Part shown: positions 42,713-50,958 of the stretch, piece after piece
Position numbering within the stretch: position 1 is the first letter of the stretch
How the letters are laid out: each line of letters starts with the position of its first letter
Assembly (NCBI GenBank): GCA_017939795.1
Contig: JAGBAA010000142.1
Location: forward strand, 21,338 to 85,337
Length of the DNA stretch: 64,000 nucleotides
Direction: 5' to 3'
From: Thermoguttaceae bacterium
GTDB lineage: Bacteria > Planctomycetota > Planctomycetia > Pirellulales > Thermoguttaceae
The notes under the pieces: generated by a model
The model's input: the letters and a program-made list of their open reading frames with translations, nothing else
The model's database searches: none
Told to the model about the DNA's origin: nothing
Position numbers and translations under genes: made by a program

Positions 42713-44395
42713 TTACCGGACGATCTTCTTGTACTTGCTGCGTCGGTTGGTGAATCGCGAGGGATCCTGCGCGCGGAGCATTTCTTCGTACTCGGCGAAG
42801 TTTCCTTCAAACCAGCGGACTTTGCCGTCGCCTTCGTAGACGAGCATGTGCGTGCAGATGCGGTCCAGGAAGAATCGGTCGTGGCTGATGACGATCACGC
42901 AGCCGCTGAAATCGAGGATCGCCTGCTCCAGAACACGCATGGTGTTCACGTCCAGGTCGTTCGTCGGTTCGTCGAGCAGGATCACGTTCCCGCCGCGGCG
43001 CAGGAGTTTCGCGAGATGCACTCGGTTGCGCTCACCGCCAGAACACTGTCCGACGAGCTTCGACTGCTGCGTCCCGCGGAAATTGAAGCGGGAAACATAC
43101 GCGCGGCTGTTCATCTTCACCTTGCCCAGTTCGATGACGTCCTTTCCGTCGGTGATCTCCTCAAAGATGGTCTTCGAATCGTCCAAAGCGTCGCGGTGCT
43201 GGTCCACGTGCGCCAGCGAGACGGTATCCCCGATGCTGATCGTGCCGGAATCGGGAGTTTCCTCGCCGGTGATCATGCGGAAAAGCGTCGTTTTGCCGGT
43301 CCCGTTCGGACCAATGACGCCGACGACTGCGCCGCGCGGAACGTTGAAGGAGACGTCGTCCAGAAGCCGGATCTCGTTCCCCGCGATGTTGAATCCCTTG
43401 GAAACACCGTCGAGCTGAAGGACCTTTTCGCCGAGACGCGGACCGGGCGCGATCTGGATGATGGCGTCGCTTTTATCGTCGATGGTCTGCTGGCTGGCAA
43501 GCTGTTCGTAGGATTTGATTCGCGCTTCGTTTTTCTGTTTGCGTCCTTTGTGGGCCATCTGGATCCACTCGAGTTCGCGCTGAAGCGTTTTTTGGCGCTG
43601 GGTCTCCTTCTTTTCGATGACGCGCAGAAGTTCCGCTTTCTGAGCGAGCCAACTGGAATAGTTCCCCTCGAACGGGATGCCAATGGTATTTTCCAGTTCG
43701 AGGATCCATTTCGTCACGTTGTCAAGGAAGTACCGGTCGTGCGTCACGATGATGACCGTGCCGGGGTAGTCGCGCAGCGTGCCCTCAAGCCACTGGATCG
43801 TCTCGGCATCGAGGTGGTTCGTCGGTTCGTCGAGGAGCAGAAGGTCCGGTTTCTCCAGGAGTGCCATGCAGAGGGCGACGCGGCGGCGTTCCCCTCCGGA
43901 GAGCTTCCGTACGATGGCGTCGTCAGGCGGGAGAACGAGTGCGTCGGCGGCCATGTCGATCTGATGGTCGAGGTTCCAGCCGTCCACCGCATCGATCGCT
44001 TCCTGAAGTTCCCCCATTTCTTCCATAAGTTTATCGAAATTGGCTTCCTGATCCGGGTCACCCATGAGGACGGAGATCTCGTTGAATCGGTCGATCTTGC
44101 TCGTGATGGGCTTCAGGGCCGTCATGAGATTCTCGCGGACCGTGGCGTCCAGATCAAGTTCCGGCTCCTGCGCGACGTAACGGACGGTCATTCCTTTCGC
44201 GAGTTTCGTTTCGCCGTCAATATCCGTGTCGATCCCCGCCATGATCTTCAGAAGCGTGGACTTTCCGGCCCCGTTTTCGCCAACGATGCCGATCTTCGCG
44301 CCGTAGTAGAACATCAGGCTGATGTTCTGCAGGACGACTTTTTCGCCATAGCGTTTTCCAACGCGGTTCATTTCAAAAATATAGTGTGGAGGCAT
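42713..44395 (-). CDS. ettA: Energy-dependent translational throttle protein EttA (ABC-F)
   Basis: A 560-residue cytosolic ABC-F ATPase that binds the ribosomal E site and gates elongation by energy charge. Two ABC domains: the first with Walker A GENGAGKST and signature LSGGERRRV, Walker B LLLLDEPTNHLD; the second with GPNGTGKTT, CSGGERNRV and VILLDEPTNDLD. The P-site tRNA interaction linker lies between (KKETQRQKTLQRELEWIQMA). The first domain contains the longer EttA-type arm region (LMGDPDQEANFDKLMEEM). Length and linker match EttA rather than antibiotic-resistance ABC-F proteins. The start has AGGGGAAG upstream. A 9-bp inverted repeat with a 41-base loop lies in the leader (44429-44487). 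Confidence 0.93.
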   Translation of the reverse strand: MPPHYIFEMNRVGKRYGEKVVLQNISLMFYYGAKIGIVGENGAGKSTLLKIMAGIDTDIDGETKLAKGMTVRYVAQEPELDLDATVRENLMTALKPITSKIDRFNEISVLMGDPDQEANFDKLMEEMGELQEAIDAVDGWNLDHQIDMAADALVLPPDDAIVRKLSGGERRRVALCMALLEKPDLLLLDEPTNHLDAETIQWLEGTLRDYPGTVIIVTHDRYFLDNVTKWILELENTIGIPFEGNYSSWLAQKAELLRVIEKKETQRQKTLQRELEWIQMAHKGRKQKNEARIKSYEQLASQQTIDDKSDAIIQIAPGPRLGEKVLQLDGVSKGFNIAGNEIRLLDDVSFNVPRGAVVGVIGPNGTGKTTLFRMITGEETPDSGTISIGDTVSLAHVDQHRDALDDSKTIFEEITDGKDVIELGKVKMNSRAYVSRFNFRGTQQSKLVGQCSGGERNRVHLAKLLRRGGNVILLDEPTNDLDVNTMRVLEQAILDFSGCVIVISHDRFFLDRICTHMLVYEGDGKVRWFEGNFAEYEEMLRAQDPSRFTNRRSKYKKIVR

Positions 44396-44428
44396 GGTTT
44401 TTCTTCCCCTGTCTTCAGTTTGAGATCG

Positions 44429-44487
44429 GGGAGCTTTCTATTTCAGGATCCTTTGTGTTTCTTCGTTTCCCAAAACAAAAAGCTCCC
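44429..44487. repeat. 9-bp inverted repeat in the ettA leader
   Basis: GGGAGCTTT (44429-44437) and AAAGCTCCC (44479-44487) are exact complements separated by 41 bases, upstream of the ettA start at 44395. It may be a leader structure or the transcript end of the symporter gene upstream. Confidence 0.5.
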
Positions 44488-44512
44488 AGGTTTTGAAATT
44501 TCCTGCACGGTC

Positions 44513-44528
44513 CTCCGAATTTTCGGAG
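44513..44528 (-). terminator. Short hairpin downstream of the sodium:solute symporter gene
   Basis: CTCCGAA/TTCGGAG with a 2-base loop lies 34 bases beyond the stop at 44562, without a strong U-tract. Confidence 0.45.
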
Positions 44529-44561
44529 TGCAAATTTTCCATTTCCCGAAACGTGAGTTTT

Positions 44562-46148
44562 TTATTTACGAAACGCCAGTTCTACGGTCTCCTTTTCCGG
44601 TGCAGGCGTACAAAGCGTCACGACCGGAATGACGGCAAACGGCAGCAGGATCGCACAGGAAGCCGCCAGCGTCGCATTGACGCCAAGCATGAAAAGGACG
44701 ATGTTCGTCGTGAGTCCCGTCACCATCCCGGCAGCGGCACCAAATTTATTCATGCGTTTCCAGTAGAGCGAATAAAGGTACGGAGCCATGAACGCCCCGG
44801 CCACCGCGCCCCAGGAAAGGGACATCATGACGACGATGAACGAGAATTTCAGCAGTGCCATCAGCGCGGAAATGAGGATGAACAGACCGTTCAGGAACCG
44901 GATCAGATAAAGCGGTTTCTGGGAGGATTCATCCAGGTGCGCATGTTCTTTGTAGAGGTCGATGGCAATGGCGCTCGAAGAAACGAGGATCAGCGACGAA
45001 AGCGTCGACATCGTAGCGGAAAGGACCAGCACGACGATGACCGCCATGAGGACCGGAGGCAGCTGACTCTTGAGCAGACGCGGAACGAGTTCATCATACG
45101 CGATGACCGGCTGACCGTTCGGGCCTTTTTTCTGACTTCCGTCTTCGTTGACCGTGTACGGAGCGGGAACCGGGATGATTTTTCCGGCTTCGTCGTGTTT
45201 TCCAGTCTCTTTCTGAAGGCGCGTCTCATATGCGGCCGCCTCTTCCTGTGTCTGAACGACCGCCGGAGGTTCGTAGAAAATGTGCATCATACTGCCGTTG
45301 AAGTATCCGGCAAAAACGACGATGCACGAGAAAAGCGTCGTGACGATCGCGGCGCGGAGGATCTGTTTTTCATCCTTGATGGCATAGAATTTCTGGACCA
45401 TCTGCGGAAGTCCCCATACGCCGAATGAGGTCATGAACGTCGCGGCCGCAATGATGTACCATGGAGGAAGTTTACCGCCAAGGTGGACGGGGTAGTTCGC
45501 CTGAATAGTCGAGATCGCATTCTGGAAACCGCCGGCGTGGTCCGTGATGATCCAGACCATGAGGAAAGATCCGACGAGCATGATGCTCCCCTGAATGAAA
45601 TCGTTGAGACACATTGCGTGAAACCCGCCCATGATGAGGTAAAGTGCCGTCACGAAACACATTCCGAGCAGTGCGTACGTGAAATCGATCCCGAGTGTGA
45701 CCTTGAACAGATATGCCAGACCGGTAAACGCGGCTGCGCTGTACGGCAGGAGAAAGAGGAAAATGATGATCGCGGCAAAGATCTTCAGAAACGGAGCATT
45801 CAGACGCCGGTCAAAAAATTCCGGCATGGTCATGACACCGAGGTTTTGGGTCATCCGGCGAGTCCGATACCCTAGAACGAACCACGCAAGAAGGCAGCCG
45901 AGGAACGTATTTCCGAACGAGATCCAAAGTACGTCAAGACCGAATCCCCAGCCGAGCTGACCGGCAAATCCGATGAACATGACGGCGGAATAGTAGCTCG
46001 TGCCGTAAGCGAAGGCAGAGACCCACGGTCCAAGGGATCTTCCTCCGATGAAAAAGTCGCCAAGCGTCTTTGAGCGACGCATTCCCCACACACCGACGCC
46101 AAGCGTCACGATTACGAAAACGCACGTTAAGGCCCAAATCAGGAACAT
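44562..46148 (-). CDS. Sodium:solute symporter (SSS family)
   Basis: A 528-residue membrane protein with about 13 transmembrane segments. Family features include the N-terminal region GDFFIGGRSLGPWVSAFAYG, the unwound-helix sodium-site region SAVMFIGFAGQLGWGFG, and the conserved helix YLIMGGFHAMCLNDFIQGSI. Near the middle a soluble loop of about 70 residues (MMHIFYEPPAVVQTQEEAAA onward) is longer than usual. The substrate (sugar, proline, pantothenate or sialic acid are all found in the family) cannot be told. The start has AAAGGAG ten bases upstream. The upstream spacer holds an extended -10, a run of nine C and the 12-copy repeat. Confidence 0.9.
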   Translation of the reverse strand: MFLIWALTCVFVIVTLGVGVWGMRRSKTLGDFFIGGRSLGPWVSAFAYGTSYYSAVMFIGFAGQLGWGFGLDVLWISFGNTFLGCLLAWFVLGYRTRRMTQNLGVMTMPEFFDRRLNAPFLKIFAAIIIFLFLLPYSAAAFTGLAYLFKVTLGIDFTYALLGMCFVTALYLIMGGFHAMCLNDFIQGSIMLVGSFLMVWIITDHAGGFQNAISTIQANYPVHLGGKLPPWYIIAAATFMTSFGVWGLPQMVQKFYAIKDEKQILRAAIVTTLFSCIVVFAGYFNGSMMHIFYEPPAVVQTQEEAAAYETRLQKETGKHDEAGKIIPVPAPYTVNEDGSQKKGPNGQPVIAYDELVPRLLKSQLPPVLMAVIVVLVLSATMSTLSSLILVSSSAIAIDLYKEHAHLDESSQKPLYLIRFLNGLFILISALMALLKFSFIVVMMSLSWGAVAGAFMAPYLYSLYWKRMNKFGAAAGMVTGLTTNIVLFMLGVNATLAASCAILLPFAVIPVVTLCTPAPEKETVELAFRK

Positions 46149-46225
46149 CGTGCCGAACTCCTTTAATGAAATGATTGCGGATAATGGATCCTCCAGCCGT
46201 GCAGACTAAAAAATACTGCTTCTTC

Positions 46226-46234
46226 AGTATACCA
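46226..46234 (-). promoter_or_regulatory. Extended -10 of the symporter gene
   Basis: On the minus strand TGGTATACT, 78 bases before the start codon. The -35 position (46249-46254) reads CTTTTC and is directly abutted upstream by the run of nine C/G. Confidence 0.5.
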
Positions 46235-46254
46235 GAAATCAAGGTTCCGAAAAG

Positions 46255-46263
46255 CCCCCCCCC
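46255..46263. repeat. Homopolymer run of nine C
   Basis: C9 on the plus strand, flanked on both sides by CGAAAAG-type sequence. It abuts the presumed -35 of the symporter promoter. Confidence 0.9.
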
Positions 46264-46314
46264 GAAAAGATTTTTGGCTCTTCCGGAAAGTGTGTGTCGA
46301 TCCAGATCGGATTT

Positions 46315-46410
46315 CATCAAAACATCAAAACATCAAAACATCAAAACATCAAAACATCAAAACATCAAAACATCAAAACATCAAAACATCAAAACATCAA
46401 AACATCAAAA
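46315..46410. repeat. 12 perfect tandem copies of CATCAAAA
   Basis: Ninety-six bases made of 12 identical 8-bp units without a mismatch. They lie in the divergent intergenic region, 167 bases from the symporter start and 340 bases from the kinase 3 start. The unit is not a multiple of three, and no gene runs through it. Confidence 0.97.
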
Positions 46411-46606
46411 AGTTTTTAAAGTCCGCGAGCCGCGGCGGGCAGACTGCGCTTCCGCACACGGCATGAGAATCTGCCTCCCGGCGGTTTTCCCGAAGCGTAA
46501 CGGTGCGGACTTTGCGGAAAATGGCGAATATTTTCAAATATTTTAAACTTTTTTATGGAAATTTTGCGGAAAATGAGATTTCCCACTGGAAATTTTGATT
46601 AAAATC

Positions 46607-46615
46607 TGGTATATT
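46607..46615 (+). promoter_or_regulatory. Extended -10 of kinase 3
   Basis: TGGTATATT, 135 bases upstream of the start codon, with no good -35. It mirrors the TGGTATACT of the divergent symporter. Confidence 0.45.
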
Positions 46616-46749
46616 GGAACCTGCAGATTGGCGGACAGTGGGAAAAGTCCCCTTCGCCTCCTGCCGCTTTGGATCTGAATGCACAGAAATTGGGGAATCA
46701 GCATTTCTGGAGCAAAGTGTTTGGGATTTGAATTTCCGGTGGAGAAAAA

Positions 46750-48999
46750 ATGGCTGATGCGGTCATGACAGATTATCTTGCCATGCTTGAAAAGTCGCGT
46801 CTCTTTGAAAGCAGGGAACAGCTGAACGACCTTCATGCAAGATGGCTGGAAACCATTGAGTCGAACGGCACTGAAAGTTCTGTGGTTTCGGAAGAAACGA
46901 ACGAACCATCGGCAGCCCTGGAGGTGTCCTGCGGATCTGGAGAAAACCGGACATCATCGACGGATCGCGAACCGTCAACAGATCAAGCATCCGAAGGAGG
47001 TCGTCCTTCCGGCGAAAGAAACGACAAAGCGGCTCCGGATACTCAGGAATCAGCACAAACGGAATCAGAACAGCCTGAATCAGAACAGCCTGGATCAGAA
47101 CAGCCTGGATCTGAAAAATCTGAAACAGAAAAAGCGGACACAGGGACAAAACGCTCTGAAAATGTACGTCCAGAGGAAGACACGCGGGCCTTTGCGTCCT
47201 GGCTGATCGAAAATGGACACATTACCCAGTGGCAGTCGGACAATATATTCGCCGGCAAATACAAAGGGTTCTTTCTCGGAAAATATAAACTGCTCCGCTC
47301 GATCGGCGCAGGCGGAATGAGCAGCGTCTACCTGGCAGTCCATACGATCCTTGAGCGGCAGGTCGCGATCAAGGTCCTTCCCAAAAGCCGCGTCACGACA
47401 GATTCCTCCTATCTTGAACGCTTTCTTCTGGAAGCCCAGGCCGTCGCGGCACTGGATCATCCGAACATCGTACGGGCATACGATGTCGATAAAGAGGGGG
47501 AAAGTATCCACTACCTCGTCATGGAGTTCATCGATGGTCCCGACCTTCTCTCTTACGTGAAAACAAACGGGCCAATGGATATTTATCGGGCCGCAAAGCA
47601 CATTCGGCAGGCTGCACTGGGCTTGCATCATGCGCATCTTGCGGGCCTGATCCACCGCGATATGAAACCGGCAAATCTGCTCGTGGACAAAGAGGATAAT
47701 GTACACGTTCTGGATCTCGGTCTCGCACGATTCACGGACGAAAAACGCACGTCGCTAACGCTCACGTACGATGAAAACGTACTCGGAACGGCCGACTATC
47801 TTGCTCCGGAACAGGCGCGCAACAGCCACAATGTGGACGCTCGCGCCGACATTTACGGCCTCGGCTGCACACTTTATTATCTCCTGCTCGGCCGGGTCCC
47901 GTTCCCGGAAGGCACACTGGCGCAGCGTATCGCCGCACACCAGAAACGGATGCCTCCGCGCATTCAGGACGAACGTCCCGAAGTACCGGACGATCTGGCA
48001 GAGATCTGCTGGAAGATGATGGCGAAGGATCCGAACGATCGTCAGCAGAATGCCGAAGAAGTCGCGGATGATCTGACCCGTTTCCTGCTCGAGCATGGGC
48101 AGAAGGTCGAGGGATTCACCGGCACGCTTTCTTCGCTTCAGCGCAAGAAAAACACGTCCGATGCCCAGGCTCACGGCGAGCTTCAGGAAGATGCCCAAAA
48201 AGAGCTGGAGTCTCTTGGAGAGATCGCCAGGCTTGCCGCTTTGGGACGTCCGGACGAAGGAGTTTCCGCCTCTTCTGCCGGTTTCGGCTCCGGGACAAAT
48301 TCCGCTTTAAAACGGACCTCTGGAAAGGGAACTCCGAAAAACGGCAAGCCGGAACTGATGCAGATGGCCCAGCGTCTCAGTTCGGCCGCACAGGGATGGC
48401 TGGGACGCGGACGAGAAAAACGCATCCAGAAAAAAGGAAAGTCTGCGTCTCCTTCCGGATCCCCCGCCGCTCCTGTCCCCATCGCGGGAAAAGAGAATGC
48501 GGGAAATTCCGGGATATCGACCATCGATTTGGAAAAGCCCATCCAGGACAGTTCTCTTCGAAAGAATACTGCGGGGAATTCTGCCCTGGCTTCCGCTTCC
48601 CGGGTCGCGCGCTCCAGCCGGATCCAGAAAAAAGTCCCCATGCAGACCGAATCCCTCATGGACTTCCTGAATCAGGGGAATACCGACAAGGAAACCGCAG
48701 ATCCCTCGAAACCGAATTCGGATGCACTGGCGTCCCTGAACTTCACGGCAGAAATGGATCCGCAGCAGTCTGATTCCAGAGCAGCCGCTCCGCAAGGAGG
48801 TTCTTCGGTGAAACGCACCGGAACCGGTTCCGCTTCCAAGGTCAATGGCGGAACGTCTTCCGTTTCGCAGACTGGGATCTCTTCCGTTTCCGGCACAGGA
48901 AAGAAATCGGGACGGAAAAAGCAGGAACAGACTCTCGTCATTGGGATCACGGTCGCGATTTTCATCGTTTTGCTCATTCTGGCGTTTTTTGTACTTTGA
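46750..48999 (+). CDS. Kinase 3: Ser/Thr protein kinase with C-terminal membrane anchor
   Basis: A 749-residue protein. The N-terminal 175 residues are hydrophilic with a 15-bp-encoded Glu/Ser/Pro repeat (about 105-120), ending in WQSDNIFAGKYKGFFLGKYK, a pre-kinase segment typical of planctomycetal kinases. The kinase domain (about 177-455) shows GAGGMSSVY, VAIKVL, HRDMKPANLL, DLGLAR (DFG reads DLG) and LAPEQARN. A Ser/Lys-rich region of about 270 residues follows, then one transmembrane helix at the very end (VIGITVAIFIVLLILAFFVL), so the kinase faces the cytoplasm with almost nothing outside. Upstream signals come from GGTGGAG six bases before the ATG. It is divergent from the sodium:solute symporter. 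Confidence 0.9.
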   Translation: MADAVMTDYLAMLEKSRLFESREQLNDLHARWLETIESNGTESSVVSEETNEPSAALEVSCGSGENRTSSTDREPSTDQASEGGRPSGERNDKAAPDTQESAQTESEQPESEQPGSEQPGSEKSETEKADTGTKRSENVRPEEDTRAFASWLIENGHITQWQSDNIFAGKYKGFFLGKYKLLRSIGAGGMSSVYLAVHTILERQVAIKVLPKSRVTTDSSYLERFLLEAQAVAALDHPNIVRAYDVDKEGESIHYLVMEFIDGPDLLSYVKTNGPMDIYRAAKHIRQAALGLHHAHLAGLIHRDMKPANLLVDKEDNVHVLDLGLARFTDEKRTSLTLTYDENVLGTADYLAPEQARNSHNVDARADIYGLGCTLYYLLLGRVPFPEGTLAQRIAAHQKRMPPRIQDERPEVPDDLAEICWKMMAKDPNDRQQNAEEVADDLTRFLLEHGQKVEGFTGTLSSLQRKKNTSDAQAHGELQEDAQKELESLGEIARLAALGRPDEGVSASSAGFGSGTNSALKRTSGKGTPKNGKPELMQMAQRLSSAAQGWLGRGREKRIQKKGKSASPSGSPAAPVPIAGKENAGNSGISTIDLEKPIQDSSLRKNTAGNSALASASRVARSSRIQKKVPMQTESLMDFLNQGNTDKETADPSKPNSDALASLNFTAEMDPQQSDSRAAAPQGGSSVKRTGTGSASKVNGGTSSVSQTGISSVSGTGKKSGRKKQEQTLVIGITVAIFIVLLILAFFVL
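47064..47108. repeat. Three tandem 15-bp units in kinase 3
   Basis: Units of ATCAGAACAGCCTGA (last base G in later copies) encode the repeated five-residue block S-E-Q-P-G/E in the N-terminal tail. Confidence 0.9.
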
Positions 49000-49071
49000 T
49001 CCAGTCAGAGACCTGAAATTTGAAGCGCAGGTTTCTGCGGACGATTGATTGGAAAGGAGAGAACGGGATCC

Positions 49072-49734
49072 ATGGCAAAATTTCGGGGAGTCATTTTTGA
49101 TCTGGACGGTACACTGCTCGATTCTTTGGCAGATATTGCGGACAGCGCGAACGCTGCTCTCGAGAAAATGGGATTTCCTGTTCATCCGATCGCAGACTAC
49201 CGCTATTTTGTCGGTGACGGCGTCCGGACGCTCATGGAACGGATCCTTCCGGCCAATGCACTGAAAGATCCGCAGACTGCCGCAGAGTGTCTTCAGCTCT
49301 ACATCGACGCCTATGCCGTCGGCTGGGACCGAAAGACCCGTCCGTACCCGGGGATCCCGGAACTTCTGGATACGCTGACAGAACGCGGATTCAGAAAGGC
49401 AGTCTTCTCGAACAAACCGGCGGAATGCACAGCCCGATGTGTCGAAAAACTTCTAGCGAACTGGACTTTCGATGAAGTCGTTGGACAAAAAGACGGCGTC
49501 ATTCCGAAGAAACCCGACCCGACCGGCGGACTTTGGATCATGGAACGCTGGGAGGCCAAACCAGAAGAGATCCTCTACGTTGGCGATACTTCCACAGATA
49601 TGGAAACGGCCCAAAATGCGGGATTCGTCTCCGTCGGCGTGACCTGGGGATTCCGTCCCGAAGAAGAATTGAGAAATGCCGGAGCGCGATCCATCGTTCA
49701 CTCCCCGCTCGACATCGTCTCCCTGCTGGATTGA
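49072..49734 (+). CDS. gph: HAD-family phosphoglycolate phosphatase-like hydrolase
   Basis: A 220-residue cytosolic HAD phosphatase with an alpha-helical cap. Motif I is FDLDGTLLDS (nucleophile and acid/base Asp), motif II Ser is in FSNKPAE, motif III Lys is in KKPDP, and motif IV is YVGDTSTDMETA. Size and cap suit phosphoglycolate phosphatase, which removes 2-phosphoglycolate; related beta-phosphoglucomutase or pyrophosphatase activity is possible. The start at 49072 is the first ATG, with AAGGAGAG about 11 bases upstream; the frame extends to a TTG at 49045. It follows kinase 3 after 72 bases on the same strand. Confidence 0.85.
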   Translation: MAKFRGVIFDLDGTLLDSLADIADSANAALEKMGFPVHPIADYRYFVGDGVRTLMERILPANALKDPQTAAECLQLYIDAYAVGWDRKTRPYPGIPELLDTLTERGFRKAVFSNKPAECTARCVEKLLANWTFDEVVGQKDGVIPKKPDPTGGLWIMERWEAKPEEILYVGDTSTDMETAQNAGFVSVGVTWGFRPEEELRNAGARSIVHSPLDIVSLLD

Positions 49735-49964
49735 CGGTCTCGCCAACCGTTTCCTCACCAAAATCAGAAAAAAAGGAAGGGCTTTCAGAAATCGCCTCCT
49801 GCATGGATGAGCGCAGCTCTTCCGAAAGCGAATGCGAGTCCGATCTCCAGGACAGGGAAACGTTCCCAAAAATCAAAACGGCCTCACGGAGCTGAAGGTC
49901 TGAAGAACCGGAAAACGTTTTGAAATTTTTAAAATTTGATGTTTTTTCAGCAGAGGAGAAGAAA

Positions 49965-50720
49965 ATGCGATTTTTTCGATCAGGAATGTGGAGTGCCGCG
50001 CTGATTTCGGCAATTTTGGCAGGCAGTGCGCTCTGCGATGGAATGCTCTTCGGCAGCGCAGCCAGTGCGGCAGAAAATGAAGAAGCAGTTGAGGGACCAA
50101 TGCTCATGCCGGGGCATGAAGGAAAAGAAGCACTCCAGGTCGAAAGCTCCCCATTTGAAGTCGCGGGGGCACGCAAGCGGATGAAGGGACTTTACGCGGA
50201 CTCCTTCCTTTTTCTTCAGGTTCCGCGCCTGAATGAAAAAGGCGAAATCATCCCGGAAACGGACGAAACGGCCGAGATCCCCACGGTGGAACGTCTGAAT
50301 GATTTTCTGAAATACCAGGAATGGTACGGTACCGCACCGCCGGATCTAAAGGGAAAATTCGTCCTCATCGAAGTCTGGGCGACCTGGTGTCCGCCGTGCC
50401 GCCGTTCACTCAAGATGCTGAACCACTGGGCTGAAAAATATGGTGACGAGCTGGTCGTCATTTCGATTTGCGAAACGGATCGGAAAGCACTTGACGAAAT
50501 GCCTGGCGACCTGAAAGGCAAAGACCTCACGCACTATGTCGCCATCGATACGGAAAGACGCTGCGCGAATGCACTAAAAGTCTGGGGGATCCCGCACGCG
50601 ATCCTCATCGAGCCGATGTACGGCGGAGTCATCTGGGAAGGAATGCCCAATCAGCCGGAATTTGAGCTGACGGATGAGATCATTGACCGGGTGCTTGAGA
50701 TCGGACGCAGAAACCGCTAA
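49965..50720 (+). CDS. Exported TlpA/ResA-like thioredoxin-fold protein
   Basis: A 251-residue protein with an N-terminal signal region (MRFFRSGMWSAALISAILAG) and a thioredoxin-like domain (about 125-245). The redox motif reads WATWCPPCRRS and the cis-Pro segment is GIPHAILIEP. TlpA/ResA proteins reduce disulfides or apocytochrome c outside the cytoplasm, which would suit the c-type haem protein made by the bc locus, but it is not adjacent to it. A linker region of about 80 residues separates signal and fold. The start has GAGGAG six bases upstream; the frame begins 15 codons earlier without one. Confidence 0.8.
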   Translation: MRFFRSGMWSAALISAILAGSALCDGMLFGSAASAAENEEAVEGPMLMPGHEGKEALQVESSPFEVAGARKRMKGLYADSFLFLQVPRLNEKGEIIPETDETAEIPTVERLNDFLKYQEWYGTAPPDLKGKFVLIEVWATWCPPCRRSLKMLNHWAEKYGDELVVISICETDRKALDEMPGDLKGKDLTHYVAIDTERRCANALKVWGIPHAILIEPMYGGVIWEGMPNQPEFELTDEIIDRVLEIGRRNR

Positions 50721-50752
50721 ATAGTACAGACGCGATCCGCTCTGGAATCACC

Positions 50753-50781
50753 AAAGCCTCTCCTTTTCGTGGAGAGGCTTT
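50753..50781 (+). terminator. Rho-independent terminator of the TlpA-like gene
   Basis: AAAGCCTCTCC (50753-50763) and GGAGAGGCTTT (50771-50781) form an 11-bp stem with a 7-base loop, followed by CTTTATAG. Confidence 0.85.
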
Positions 50782-50958
50782 CTTTATAGAAGAACAGCAA
50801 AGTCCCAGCGGCGAGAATTCACGAAAAAAAGGAATGCGTCTCTGCTTTCCCCAAAACCTCCTCGTCGGATCTCGTTTTCTGAGTTTCTCCAGTTTTTCTG
50901 GTTCCATTCTCCCCCTTGTGTACTTCATTGGCTCATCCGCAGTTCCAGAAGGAGAGAT

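Larger units (their letters stand above)
46149..46749. other. Divergent promoter region of about 600 bp with simple-sequence repeats
   Basis: No gene is supported. It separates the symporter (minus) from kinase 3 (plus) and holds extended -10 candidates for both, a C9 tract (46255-46263) and 12 copies of CATCAAAA (46315-46410). A plus-strand open frame runs through the repeats (46175-46546), but its product is a low-complexity artefact. Confidence 0.7.

Noticed and set aside
42713..44395. ABC-F protein as an antibiotic-resistance factor
   Set aside because: Length, arm and linker fit housekeeping EttA; no other resistance-type gene is associated.
46315..46410. Possible CRISPR array
   Set aside because: Units are 8 bp with no spacers, and no cas gene is present; it is a simple-sequence repeat.
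46175..46546. Open frame running through the CATCAAAA array
   Set aside because: Its translation is mostly a low-complexity repeat artefact, it lacks a ribosome-binding site and it overlaps the divergent promoter region.
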